In this document: piece after piece, positions 20,216 through 33,022 of the stretch
How the letters are laid out: each line of letters opens with the position of its first letter
Position numbering within the stretch: position 1 is the stretch's first letter
The notes under the pieces: model-generated
What the model was told of the DNA's origin: nothing
Databases searched by the model: none
What the model saw: only the letters and a program-made list of their open reading frames with translations
NCBI RefSeq assembly: GCF_910592395.1
Contig: NC_088322.1
Location: forward strand, 3,222,001-3,286,000
DNA length: 64,000 nt
Origin: Lineus longissimus
Taxonomy: Eukaryota; Nemertea; Pilidiophora; Heteronemertea; Lineidae
Direction: 5' to 3'
Program-made: the position numbers and the translations under genes

Positions 20216-23200
20216 ATGGCCATGGAAAGTCAAGAAAGCCCGGCTCTTCATGGTCTAAGATGTTCATTTTTTGCTGTATCTAACTCATATGATTGTGAAC
20301 TAATGAAAAAATATCCAGGTGATGTCAGTGTGGTACCCTTGCACCAGTGCACGAAGGATGTGAGACGGCATTTGAAAGGTTTGCACACTGCAGTTTCTAC
20401 TGTGCATTCGGAATGGGAACTGATTGCCCTTCGTTCAGGACATTTCGACTTGCAAAGCCCTTTGTTGAGAGAAAAGACAATATTCCCTAACCATCGCTAT
20501 AGATTGGGTTTGTGTTGGACGTCTCCCAGGAAGTGCCAAGCACCCTCTTCACTGTTATCCTCGACGAGGAAAACGTACCGCGATGTCGGTAGTGTAACTT
20601 CCAGGGAAGTCTACGAAACGTGGAACGTGCTGTTGCCGGTTGGGTCAGGTAAGCATTGCCGATTAAAATCTTGTCTTGTTTAGGCCTACGATTTATCTAA
20701 AAAAGTACGTTTGTCAATTTGGTCTCGAGTAGGCCCTCGGCCCGATGGTACAGTTAGTAGCTTTTATTCCCCCAATTAATTGAGTTTGAAAGATCGGGTA
20801 ATGCCTAATATCATGACATGAATGACACTGTAACGTAAAGCATTTTATATATTTTTCAGGGATTTGTAGAGATTGCATACAGCAACACAATGAAGAAAAG
20901 AAGGGTTCCCTTGGCTCCCAGGCCCAGACATTTCTAGAGGTAAGATTCATAATGTACTTTCAAGTTCATGAACATGATGAATTGGCCCTTTCGAGGCAGG
21001 CAGAGAGGGCCCGACCACCACAAGTATAGACCTAACAAACAAATGACTGCATACCAAGGCCATTGTACGCGCCATTGCTGAATTTGTTGTATTTTTATAA
21101 TAACTTCAAGTTGTTCTGACAGGTCTACCTTTGGAGCAGTACAGCTGAAATCATCAATTTCTTCAAAATAAATCTGAAAATATTTGCTGAAAACAGCTTC
21201 TGCAAAAAACCAAACAGCTTCCCTAAATTGAGAAATTCTCAAACTCTGGAAGCTGTTTTTGGCTCCAGAAGCAAAAAGCTTATTTTCATGCCTTGAATGT
21301 CTTTGTAACTTGAATTTCACTTCCACACTGATCTGTTTACATCCCAACAACATCAACTGGTAGGCACACTGTGCCAGCTCCTTCTGCAATCGGGTTTGCT
21401 GAGCCAGGCTCCTCTGGCTCATTTGACTTTGCTGACTCTGATCATCCGGTAAGAATCCAGTCTGATAACAAAAACATTCTATCACAATGTATGTGCAATG
21501 GCCTCTTAATTAGCTTAGCATAGAATTCATTCATACATAAAATTCAAAGTCCCATGGACACACATGCCTGATATTTCTTCCCATAAATGTCGACTCAGAT
21601 GTTCAGTTAACCCAAAATTATATATTTGCGCTCCCACCGATTGGTGAGTTCTGCTTTTCTGTATTTCAGGTGATAGCTTCCAACGCCCCTGTTGGTGTCG
21701 AGCCTAAAAGAGTCATAGCCCATCACCGCGTTCGTCAAGTCATTCAAGATGATTTGTCGTCTGATACTGAGAGTGTTATAAGATCAAATATGGTGAGTCA
21801 ACATGAACATTCTCATTCTAAGTCGTCCTTGGCGAATAATGAATTGGTGTTGTGTAGACTTAGTACCTTTACATGTCAGGGACATTGCTTCAGAAACCAA
21901 AAAGACAAATAGATAGATATGTATATTGTATGGATTACCTTAACATGCTAATAAAAACTGCAAATAACTTTGTTGTTTTTCCATTCCAGTCTCCAGTTTA
22001 TCCATCGAGTACCGGTAGTGATGACTCTCCAGTCCCGATGAACCTGAGTGATGTGTCATGGGCACCCACACCAGCTCCAAGAGTCGTGCAGCTTGGCGGT
22101 CTTAGCAACTTCTTGCAACATGGTGGCTTTGAGCCCATCCAGGGCCGATTGATGAAATCCCTTGAAGAATGTGGTAGTAGCACTGTTAGGTTATATACTC
22201 AGAAAGCACGAGAGGCTATTAATTTGGCCTTGAACTGCCTCGCACCCGGCCAAGAAGAAGCACTCCTGGAAAGAGCAATGCGGATGGAAAAGAAGAGTGA
22301 AGTGTCAGCTGTGTCAGAGGTCGCTGCCGTTGTAAAGTGCTACCAGACTGCCAACTCCTGGTTCACTAAAAGACAACTCTTGTCCATAACTGCTGAAGGC
22401 AGGACAAAGGAACAACTTCAGGTTTGTGTTACTTTACAACCTACACGTAGATTACAGTTCATTGAAACATCATCTCTGGGCACTAGTTATTTACAAGGTG
22501 TTATATTTTTATCTTGCAGGCTCTTGTACCAGGTCTGACGATATACCGGATTGACCAAGCACGTAAACACGCTAAAGACGTCGGCAGTGGTCAGCCACCT
22601 GATATAGGTCCAATACAGCGGTCGCGTTTGGATGATGCCAAAGTAGATCATTTCCTGGACTTTTTAAGCCAGCCAGAATTTCTCAAGGATGTGGCATTCG
22701 GCACAAAAACGATCAAGTTAAGCCATGGCGAGAAGCTTGAAATTCCAAATGTCGTCCGTTCAGTGATATCATCGAGGATCATTGACCTGTATCTGGCCTA
22801 TTGCGATGAGAGTGGATTTCCTCCTTTGAAGAGAAGTTCGTTGAATAGCATTATTCAGGTAAGCCTAGGTTATGTGACGTGTCCACAATACTAAATGGTT
22901 ACTAATCATCTATTTAATCCATTCTCTTTGGCACTATCTGCTAAATGGTTGTTCCCTGAACTTGTTTTATAGAATGTTCAGTCCTTTTTAGTTTGGATAG
23001 TGATATCCAAGAGTATAATTTATGTCATCATCTGTCTTTCAGGTGTGCGCAGCCTCCAAGAAAAAGGCACTGGCTGGTCTTGATAACGTGGCTTCTGAGG
23101 AAGCTGATGAGTCCTTGCATGAAACTGTAAAGACACTTGGTGAATGCGGTAGGTAGCTTTACTATTTATGTATAACAAGCAGAGGCATTTTTGTTGATCA

Positions 23201-25877
23201 TTGAAGAGGCTGGATTACTATCAGAGCAGCCATGAAGGGTTTACCACTGCCTGGATAGAGGACAAGAGATGCAGACACGACAAGGCGAAGCTTTACCTCA
23301 AGTCTGGGTTCAAAGTGCATGTGAACACCAGCAGCAGATGTGGAGATCACTGTATAAGTTTTGCCCTTGGGAGCCAGAGCCAGTGTGATCATGCTCATAA
23401 TCTCAGCTGTGAGCATTGCGAGGACCTGAAATCGGTGCTCAACGATATTGAAACTGCTGCTTCCTCTGGGACTGCCAAGTACAAGTAAGTAAATATTTTA
23501 TCATATACCCAAATGCATTGATCCGGCAGAGATGATATGAAAAACATGAAAATTTGCCACTGAAAGTACATGCAAACTTCTCAAGATTCATTGAAAGTGT
23601 CATCAAGGAATACTTTTACTTGAAAATGAAGTCGCCGTCACTTGAATTATCATTAAAAGTGATGTTATAAACAAAAATGTTCGAGAAAGTTTGAAAGAAT
23701 TACCGCACGAGCAAGCGGGCAATCTGCCCGTGCAATAATGATATCCGGATTGCCCGCGGCCAAATCCGGAGAAAGCCCCTTCCCCGTTCACGTCATCGTC
23801 ATTGTTGCGCATTACGTCGGGATTCCCCACATTCCGACTTCACGACATCTCGGTGTGTCACGACGTCAGTTACTCAAAAGTTACGTCTTTCTTGACGTCT
23901 CCACGTCACGGGAGATTTTTGATCAAAAAATTATAAAAATTGTCGTTTAATTGTCATTTAACTGCATTTTTCTCTGTATTTTTGGGGATATTTGGTATAC
24001 ATGTATGATAAATATAATACTGCCTCGTCTACTGCCTCGTATACTGCGGTCTCGAGCTTTCTGAGGCCGGAGAAAATCAACTCGTGCGATCTGGTGACTC
24101 AGATCAGCCACTCGGGCAGTATTCTTATTGTACAAGTTAGGATATTGATTGAATCTTCAATAATAATAATTCTAGAACTTATTCTGACCCTTCTTTACTG
24201 CAGGTATGCAATGCAACGTGAGCAAGTGCTCTATGACATCACCATTGCTAAAAAGCAAATCATGAATCTGAAGGGCCACCTGCTTCGTCAGATTTGCCAG
24301 GAGAGAGCAAAGTCAGATGTCATGGATATGTTGTCTTCATCACAGGCCCTCATCACTATGGATTGGGCGATGAAGTTTCTACCGAGTCTGTTTAGAGAGG
24401 AGCAGCAGGACTGGTATGGCAAAAAGGGAATATCATGGCATGTATCGGCCGTTGTCACGAAGACTGAAAATGATGATTATGAGGTGAGCTGCGCATTTAG
24501 TATTCAGTTTTCAGTCTCTTGGCAATCAATGTTGCAATCGAGTAATCTTGATTGATTCTTTCAATATGGGACCAACCTTGAAGCTGTCACAGCACCATGC
24601 AGTATGTCAGGTTAAAAGAGGTGAAAATGCTGTTTTCTTACTGCAAAGTACATTTCCATAATGTCTTATTTCAGATACACTGTTTCGTGCATCTGGTCCA
24701 GCAGTGCACCCAGAACTGGTTCGCTGTGATGTCTGTGCTGGAAGCGACATTGGTTGAGATGAAGTCCTGCCTCCCACATGTCAAGGAATACTTCCTCAGG
24801 TCGAATAACGCCGGATGTTACCACTGCGCGCCACTGATACTCTCCATTCCCCACCTTGCCAAACGCCTAGGATTGAGAGTTCTTCAATACGACTTCTCCG
24901 AAGCACAAGCCAGAAAAGATCTGTGCGATAGAAAGATAGCCCCAATGAAGGCACACATCACTCGCTACGTGAATGAGGGCAACAACGTTACGAATGCTGC
25001 GCAGTTGCATGATGCCCTAAAGTCCTACGGAGGCATCAAAGGTTGTTACGTGGCAGTGGTAGAAATTCACGAAGAGGTTATGGTGGAGAGGTTGTCATGG
25101 CAAGGCGTAACAAAGTTCACTAACTTTGTCTACCAGCATGATGGGCTAGAGGTAACATGTGGTTACAAGATTGGTACTCCACAGCGCTTTTCCTACAAGA
25201 CACTGTTGAAGAACAAGAAGGCACAGGACACAACCAAAGTGGCCATTGCTGTGGAGTATGCGCGTCCAAATACCCTTGCTGGTACTCTTGGGCAGTCTGC
25301 AGTAATTCGGGCTGTTAGTGTTACCATTACTTGTTTGGAGCCGACCTGCAGCAAGACCTTCAAAACCAAGATGGACCTTGATCTCCATATTGCCGCAGGC
25401 AAGCATTCTGTGGAATCGGTCGACACGACGTTTGACACAATTGCTAGGAAGTTGGCCAGGACGGTATCAGACATCACAACAACGACGCGTCCTATGATGA
25501 CTGGAGACTCTGATATGTTGCCTGCAACCAATCCTGTTCCTGCTGGATTGGCGGTGAAGGCTCCACGACAGAGCAAACGATTTGCTCAACAAGTAAAGGA
25601 CTTCTTGTTTAAAGAGTTTATGCGAGGTGCCAACACTGGCAAAAAGGAGAACCCTGGCCTTGTGGCCAAAAAGATTAAGAACCAATTTGAGAGGGATGAT
25701 TGGCTGACCACCCAGCAAGTCAGTAGCTATTTCTCGCGTCTTTCTGCCCAGCAGAAATGCAGGCGTTTGACAAGAGAGACAGCGGACAAGTACTCCGAGG
25801 ATGACCACCAGTTGGCAGCTTCAATGATGACGAGGTCCAAGCAGCGTGCTGATATCATTGAACAAATTGATTTGTAG
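20216..25877 (+). CDS. Nine-exon transposase-like gene with C2H2 finger, uninterrupted but with a probable catalytic substitution
   Basis: Exons: 20216-20648, 20860-20939, 21670-21792, 21990-22421, 22520-22858, 23043-23152, 23209-23484, 24204-24483, 24675-25877. All phases close (3276 bp, about 1091 aa); only the exon 6/7 junction is uncertain. Recognisable segments: SSRIIDLYLAYCDESGFPPL (exon 5), a Cys/His-rich block with CGDHC, CDHAHNLSCEHCEDL (exon 7), MDWAMKFLP and DWYGKKGISWH (exon 8), RSNNAGCYHC, CDRKIAPMKAHITRYVNEG, and a C2H2 finger CLEPTC...HIAAGKH (exon 9). I recall this as a widespread unnamed metazoan family with a probable RNase H-fold core. Relatives usually read DNAGCYH where this has NNAGCYH. 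The 23486-24203 intron holds only short inverted motifs. Domesticated gene or recent non-autonomous copy. Confidence 0.72.
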
Positions 25878-26390
25878 ACTGGGGAAGATTACATGTATTG
25901 AACAAATATTTTGGTACGTTTAGGTATGTGTGATTATAATAATGCTGGAGATTGTATTCACATGGTTCATTATTTACCTGTCCCAGTATTGCACATAAGC
26001 ATCATTGTCAAAACTTGTCACCGACTACTAGTATTCCAGTTCCTTATACCCAAGCCACTTACATGCACATATTTCTCGTAGCTTGGATGTCTTTATTATT
26101 TCATTTTGTACATAATCAAACTGAGTTTATCTATCATGTCTGTAATGAGTGCTTGAAGCTTGAATTGAATGCCTTTATTATTTCGTTTGTACATATTTCA
26201 AAAACATTTTCTGTTGCATAGAAATATGCCAATGAAAAGCAAAATGTCAAGCTCAAGTACATTACGCAAGGACTGCCAGCTTATTGCCTTGATGTTGGAG
26301 GCAGCAAGAAGAAAGCTCATCTTCAGAGGTCTTCGCCCTAGCCTGGGTCGCCAAGTGACTGGAACTAAGAAAATCCGGTCTACCTAATGC
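25878..26390 (+). other. 3' flank with a candidate coding exon at 26222-26341
   Basis: After an acceptor-like ...gcatag, a 40-codon frame reads KYANEKQNVKLKYITQGLPA, then YCLDVGGSKKKAHLQRS and a stop. The composition looks like real coding sequence, but no family was recognised and no partner exon was found. The rest is A/T-rich with a diverged duplication around TTTATTATTTC (about 26090 and 26175). Confidence 0.3.
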
Positions 26391-26565
26391 GCGTCCGGAA
26401 CAATTTGTGCGTCCGGAGCGCGTCCGGAAGAGAACGTGCGCGTCCGGAACAATGAACCTAATGTTGCATTAGATGGCTTAAATAGCATTTTAATTCCATG
26501 TAGAGAAAATAAAATTGGAAAAAATCTCCTTGGTGACTTCGTATTTTACAATTTTCAGCGGGGTG
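26391..26565 (+). repeat. CGCGTCCGGA-repeat element, copy 1
   Basis: It begins with four spaced GCGTCCGGA motifs, then a conserved block (TGTTGCATTAGATGGCTTAA through TTTACAATTTTCAGCGGGGTG). The same block occurs inverted at 47806-48005, so this is a dispersed non-coding repeat. Confidence 0.75.
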
Positions 26566-26774
26566 ATTTGGGTGTTACACAGCCATCAAATCCCAGTTTA
26601 CTGACGTTTCTCCTCAACCAATTGTTGTTGCAGTTGCAGAATTTCGATAGTAGCCGTGTTGTAATGGATTAGACTGGTATCTGGTGTCTCAGCACATGGA
26701 ATACCGTCAGAGTGTCTTAATCATAGTTAATTTCACAAAAAATCAGAATCAAATATGTTATTGAAAATCACTAT
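26566..26774. other. Non-coding DNA between repeats
   Basis: A short open frame into this stretch (to 26672) has no recognisable product; nothing else seen. Confidence 0.3.
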
Positions 26775-27300
26775 ACAGTCAAACCTCGTTACAACGTGCC
26801 TGGTTTACAACGTTCACACTGACAAATGACTGATAGAGCATTCCAGTTCCCAAGTCCCGATCTTTCCTATTTTATTATTCCAATAAAGATCGTTGGTTAT
26901 AATATTGCGTCCTCATTTTCCATGTCCCAAACATCACTTCACCATGTTTACAACGTTCTGCCAGTAAATTCTAGGCAAGTAATATTTTGAGTCATGTAGG
27001 CCAGTTGTATGAAGCGTTGCACTGTTCAACCATACTCTCCTCCAGTGAAAATGGATCATTCCCAAGTTAATGCAGCGGGCTGTTTTTAGGCGGGAAGCAA
27101 TAATTTTTTTCCCAGAATTGATTGGGAAATACTATGAGTTGATAGAGTGGGGACACGTGTGATTTGAGCAGACGGCAAAATATGGCTTCAAAACGAAAGC
27201 AGATTTCCTTGTCAGAGAAGGCTGACATATGTAGGGACTATAAAGTGGGGTGAAACAGTAAACCAGTCGTGTCAAAAGCTGAGGTTGAAGTTTCTTTTGA
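26775..27300 (+). pseudogene. Tigger/pogo-type (Tc1-mariner) transposon 5' remnant
   Basis: ACAGTCAAACCTCGTTACAA next to TA matches the typical Tigger/pogo terminal repeat. At 27183 an ATG opens MASKRKQISLSEKADICRDY, the start of a CENP-B/pogo-type helix-turn-helix, and stops after 23 codons. No DDE core or right terminal repeat was found, so only the 5' end survives. Confidence 0.65.
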
Positions 27301-28991
27301 GCAAGAGAAGTGAAACCATGGCGCGGCTTTTTTACCTTGGGAAGCCCTGAAACTAATCAGCTGACAGTTTCTTACTTGCTCAATAATCTTCCATTGTTTT
27401 TCACTGCACAACACAGCACTGCACTCTGTTGAATGTACTACTATGTAATTAGATTAAATCAAAATTAAATTAAATTAAATTAATCTTTTCATCAACTGAT
27501 CAGTCATTAACATTTTCCTTTCTTCACAATCTCACTAATTAACATTTTCCTTTCATCAAATGATCAGTAAATAACATTATCCTAACAGCAACTAACGAAA
27601 CCATCCTTACTACACCTACCTTTTTGGTAGGTAGGCCAGATGATCCATGTGATCATTCTTCCTACTACACTACTCATCATGGACATGGTGACTGAAGTGT
27701 TATTTCTAATGCGAAATGATCCTCATTTATTCTATCATTTGACAATTTCCTACTAGGCATCACCCCCCCCCCCCCCACCCCCATCAGTACTAGTATTATA
27801 GACTATAGCTGACACAATAGCAAAACAGGATAGCCCAGGAAGCCATCATATATGGGATAATTCTTCCTACTACACCACACCACTCAAACTCATCAAGGCT
27901 GCCTTTTTGACATTCATCAGCGATAATATGGATGCATGCACTTCGAAAATTGTTGGTCGTATTTGTGGTTTTCCATCGATATACAATGTCAATGATATTT
28001 TTAGAAAGTTAACATCATCAGCCACCGAAATATACTACACGACCGGAGTTTAGGTGACGAAAACCTGTAGAAATGTGCTCTTGAAGATGCAAGATTGGTC
28101 AAATCGCCATGAAAATCACCAAATCTACGAGTGTATACAGTTGAGAAAAAGCTGGTCGTATTCATGGATTTCAAGTAATCAGTAAAACAAAATGGTATTT
28201 TAAGAAAGAGTACTCCTCAATACATCGTTTAATATTACACAACCAAATTTTTGATACCGGGAAATAATTAAAAAAAATACTTTTCTAGGAGAGTGGAGGA
28301 CTGATTCTACGTCGCAATTCCGCCAATATTCCCACTGGGGTTGACCTACAAAGTACGATTTCCTCTATTATTTTTCCAAAATAATTATTTTTTTTCGTTT
28401 TCAATTGTACATTTGAAACTAATATTATAAAATATAACAAAGAAAACCCAAAGAAACCCCTCAAAAGTTTAAAAAATAAGAAAACCCTAGACCCCTCTAT
28501 CCGGTCCGTGAGTGGTCCGGGGATTATACCATGCCATGATATAGGCCCACTTATCTTGATTGATAGTTAGTATATAATCGGCCAGCCAATGGCACGGTGG
28601 CGGTATGAGTGTTTGTTATTTCATCGCGCCAATATCATTTCGGAGAATCAAATAGGCTCGTTCCTTGTGGTTTGACAGTTAGCGTATAACAGGCCTAATG
28701 TTGTTGGGTGACTTATGGTTCGTCGATGATGATAACCATAAATCATCAACGTTGCGACAATTAAGCTTGTTTAGATAAGGTTAAGAGACGGGCTACTGTG
28801 TGAATGCATAGTTCGTCGATCTTTTCGGGGTTTCGTAGCAGAACTTCGTCATTCTTTTGAAGGGATTTTTTCACCGGGCGGGGAATTTTTTTGAACGGGC
28901 GGTGGGATTTTAGACCGGGCGCCGAGGTCTTTCTTGAGATTTAGAACGGGCGGTGCGCCCGTTCAAATGTAGTAGTGGAGAACCCTGATAT
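27301..28991. other. Non-coding A/T-rich stretch
   Basis: No coding sequence, promoter or element boundary was supported. It includes a poly-C run (about 27762-27776), ATTAA-rich simple sequence (about 27450-27480), and a cluster of (A/C)CGGGCG motifs with a small hairpin GAACGGGCG...CGCCCGTTC at about 28947-28968. Confidence 0.4.
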
Positions 28992-29032
28992 TGTTTAAAT
29001 TTATGTGAGTTAAACTCACATAAATTTAAACA
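28992..29032. repeat. Perfect 41-bp palindrome
   Basis: TGTTTAAATTTATGTGAGTT, a single central A, then the exact 20-bp inverse. It can extrude as a cruciform. It may be a head-to-head junction of terminal repeats or a hairpin-repaired break. Confidence 0.85.
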
Positions 29033-29444
29033 TTTAATCATATACTGTGAGACAGCTGAGAATCATTTCTTTTTAGTTTTATTTGATAATAAGGGTGTGG
29101 GACCAGATCTTTCTCTTTTATTAAAAATGACATTAAAAACATCTGATTCTAATATGGCTTTTCCTTATTATGTCCTCTCATTTTCGGATGCCCCCACGGC
29201 AAACGGTATACATAATTACACTTCCAAAAAATTAACCAATAGGAGCATGCAATTACATTTTCAATCCAATCAGATTCCGTGGAAAATTGTAACAATTCGC
29301 ACTGGTCCAATCAGATTCCGAACTTATGAATGACTAAATAACTTCTGTCCAATCAGATCCAGGGCAATGAAGGCAAAATTGTGTAAATGGGGATGCTTTT
29401 TTTTACATCTCACATTCATCACGAATACTTACTACGAATACATC
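29033..29444 (+). promoter_or_regulatory. Probable promoter of the MULE-type gene with three phased CCAAT boxes
   Basis: TCCAATCAGATYC occurs at about 29265, 29306 and 29348, spaced 41-42 bp (about four helical turns), and ends about 90 bp before the ATG at 29445. CCAATCAG is the consensus for NF-Y. Placement suggests a TE-encoded promoter; transcription is inferred. Confidence 0.5.
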
Positions 29445-32191
29445 ATGACGACACGAAGATACAACCGAACCACAGCACCAAGATGAAAATGCCCTGCTGA
29501 GAAGACCAAAGTACCTCATCCGTGCGGCGACTGTAAAGCAACCACAACAAAAACAGACTGCATCTACTGCGAAAGCTGCCGAAGCTGGTTCCACATTCAG
29601 TGCCAACAGTTAGACCACGACAGCTTCGAAGTCCTACAAGGATCCCCACTTGGCTACTGGTGTTCGCGATGTTTGAAGTCCGGTTTTGGAGTGACTGGGT
29701 ACAACTACGACATCGGTTTGGACAGGTTAAATGACAACACGCAGCACTTGAGGGATGCAGCCAGACGCGAGGTGATATTTCTACGATCACAACAAGACAT
29801 CAAGCGAGACGACGTGAAGTTTACCGGACTGGGCCATATGTTGGAAGATAGAGCGACTGCAGATATAATTGAAAAGCTGGGAGGTACATGTGATGACAAG
29901 ATCCCGATTGAGACAACTGGTGATGGGAGCTGCCTTTTCAATGCGATATCGACCGTATTAACTGGTTCGGAACACCTAGCGAAGCAACTACGACTACGTA
30001 CCGCCATTGAGCTGATTCTGCAAGAAGACACTTACCGTAACATGCATCAAGATGATCGCGACTGGTTGGCGCTTAATACAAATTACGAAGATGCAATTCG
30101 AGACTGCACCAGACGGAGCGGATATTCAACGGGGTGGACAATGCATGCTGCAGCAAGTGTTATCGGCATACCAATTGTTTCTGTTTATCCCGCCATTAAC
30201 AGCCCTATGGATTCGGCAGTCCGCGCTCTTAACACTGTTCTGCAACCACGGCGAACAAGTCTACGATCAAACCCGATCACTGTAATGTGGACTCACACAG
30301 AAGAAAAAAGAAACCAACGGATCTGGACCCCAAATCACTTCGTTCCAATGGTCAAGAACAGCCGGCCCCGGCAGCAAAATACTACCTCTAGTCCCGCCCG
30401 CTACGACAATGATTTCCCGCCATTGAGCCCGCACGCCTCCTTCTTCCTAGATGACGAACCACGTACAGCCACGCCTTTCGCCGATGATGATTCGTTGCCA
30501 CTAACCGACACAAACGACAACGAACATGCTGAAGATGTTTCAACACACTCGACCGGTCTAATCGTCTCTACTAGCATGGGTGCAGATAATTTACGGGAAC
30601 CGTCAAACGATCGCATCGTTATAACAGAATTTGTGAAAGACATTGAACGTGTAATAGAGACAATCAAATCAGATGAAATTACTGGTATGGAGAAAATTCC
30701 ACCTGGGATCAAAGAAAACGTGTGTTTTGTAGTGAACAACCGAGCCAATATCGAACGCAGAAATAACGGCGGCAAAAGTAATTTCACTGACGACTGTGAT
30801 GCATGGGAAAGAAAGGGAACACCAAGAAAAAAATATACGCGAGGATGGCCGACGGCGGGAACTTCACATATGTGACTAAAAAAGACAATGTGTATGGCAG
30901 AGAAAAGAAAAAGACACGGACACCTCTAACACCTCAACCCATTGAAGACGATATAACAATTGTGAAAAGATACTACTGTACATTAAAACGTCAACCTTCA
31001 TTCAAACGGAGAATAACGTGGTTCGAGAAATTGGTAGATGGCGCCACCCTTTCCACAGCTCGTGATCCACTTCAATTCGCTTTAGTAGAGTACATTGGTA
31101 TATGGCCTGAAGATATATGCGTGCACGGCAACTGCAGGAAGACCGCCAACGAATACGTCAAGACCACTAGAGACACTATGAACGGTATTAAAAACAATGT
31201 CAAGTCAGCCCCAGCTCGTGATGTGTATTCCAATCCAGTCCTGAAAGATCCCGAAAACGCACCACGTGACCTAAAACAAGTACAAAATGCAAAATATGTC
31301 CAAGAACGAAAGAAACGCACCGAGAGCACCAACCATACGCAGCCAAGATGCAATGCAGCAGACGACCTACAATATGTGCTTAGCCAGATGCAACGGGACG
31401 AAAATTCGATTGTCCAAGAAATCATCCATACGAAAAATAAACCCCCAGCAATAATTATGTATACCGAAAATCAACTCAACAACATCGAAAGCATCTGTGA
31501 TAACAACTGTCAACACTCTAGTGTAGTCGGAATTGACAGAACATTTAATCTCGGTCCCTGCTATGTGACTACAACTGTTTTCAAGAATATAAAGCTGGTC
31601 CGTAAACAAACGCAAGAACCACCTATCTCCATCGGTCCACTTTTCCTACACTGGGACGGGCAGTACGAAATGTATCATTCGTTTTTTTCACATATCGCCA
31701 AGAAGTTGAACGGGATTTACCTGCAGCATCATTGTCGAATTTCGTGTTAGGCTCAGACGAAGAACGAGCAATAACTAAGGCTCTTGCTGACTGTTTTCCG
31801 GGAGCTACGACTTTACTCTGCACGCGACATCTCAAGGAAAACGTGAAACGTAAACTTACAGACCTTCTAGTGGACAATACCCTTAAGAATACAGTTGTTT
31901 CCGGGATTTTTGGACAATACGGGATTGTTTATGCAAGCGACCAAGAGACATTTGATACAAAGGTTTTCGAACTTCGAAGCACCGTAATCCCAGACAATTT
32001 TGCGCCGTATTACGACAACCTTATATTAAAGATAATAAATCACGTTTTTGAACCACGCCAACGAAATGACCACTTACCAGTATCGTGGACAAACAACAAT
32101 GCAGAATCTATGAACAACTTGTTAAAGCTAGCCATCAACTGGAAACCCTGTAAACTACCAGAACGAATCGAAAAAGTCGGCAACGTCATTA
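29445..32191 (+). pseudogene. MULE-type transposase gene with PHD finger and OTU protease domain (5' part)
   Basis: ATG 29445 opens MTTRRYNRTTAPR and meets TGA at 29484. The same frame then runs through a PHD finger (HPCGDC, DCIYCESCRSWFHIQC, YWCSRC; about 29518-29665). An OTU-type cysteine-protease domain follows (TTGDGSCLFNAIS, catalytic Cys about 29930; NHFVPM, catalytic His about 30340). The frame ends at 30875; a second frame (30803-31750) carries VVGIDRTFNLG and a third (31732 on) GSDEERAITKALADCFPGA, CTRHLKENVKRKL and WTNNNAESMN, the MULE catalytic region. At least two frameshifts and one nonsense codon inactivate it. A Gypsy element splits it at 32191; the rest is 41986-42318. Confidence 0.82.
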
Positions 32192-32458
32192 TGTGGTGCC
32201 CTAGCCTAAATGTATGCTCCCGTATGGAGCAGTGAGCAAGAGGTCATCGGCTAGGGCAGCAGACCAGTCCTGTCTTCGGCAGCTCTTGTTGGAGCGCGCG
32301 GCGGCCGCGGAAGAGATGCGTTGTGGTTGTTGTTGTCAGAAAAACATGTGAGAATATTGTGTAGAAGGTTGTTCGATTTGCTGAATAAAAAGGCAGAAAT
32401 TACCAGAAGAAACTTAGTTCGTCCATTTATGGTAAGAGTAGGAACGAAAATCACGACA
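32192..32458 (+). repeat. 5' LTR
   Basis: 267 bp, TGTGGTGCCC...TCACGACA. It contains AATAAA (about 32383) and an internal stem (CCCTAGCC/GGCTAGGG). It carries a 10-bp insertion near its 3' end relative to the 3' LTR. Confidence 0.92.
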
Positions 32459-33022
32459 CTGGTGACAGCTTTAGCGGGATTATAGTCCCATACCCGAGGA
32501 AAAGTGATGTTTTGAAGTGCTGGTTGTTCACAAAACTGAGCTGTCGAATTTAGTAGTATACGAGAGTACATGTACTTGGAAGTTTTAGTACATGTATGTT
32601 GAAGTACAGTGTTTGCCTAAACGACTTATTGTGAGTGTGGCTAGTGCAGTGCCCTATTGCATATGCCATTAGTACAGGCTTTAGTGTACAAAAATAGTAA
32701 TTTGTAAGTTTGGGCAGTGCCCGTACATGCTGATTCAATGTTGTTATAGCGACTTGCTGCAGTAAATTACTGGGTAGTGTTCATGTGCTTGGGCCAACAT
32801 TGCAATATTTACATGGATGTTTGTAATTTGTAATTTGTTTGACTGTTTTTGGAATTTAGAGTTCTTTTGATTGACATAAGATTTTCTGTAGATAATAAAC
32901 TTGGGCTGCTGGTTTTTGTACTGTTATTATCATTCTGGTTGTGATAACAGTGTTTTATTAATTTCTCATACTGATACCTGGTGTGTTGGAAAATTGGCGA
33001 TAATTTCCCCTATTAATCAGAA
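32459..33022 (+). other. 5' leader with candidate primer-binding site
   Basis: TGGTGACAGCTTTAGCGG starts one base after the LTR and is a candidate tRNA primer site (begins TGG). The tRNA is not identified. The remainder is untranslated leader with no ORF. Confidence 0.5.

Noticed and set aside
20934-21485. 183-codon minus-strand ORF in the nine-exon gene
   Set aside because: It lies across an exon edge and an intron of the plus-strand gene and has no recognisable domain; probably a chance frame, though its length leaves some doubt.
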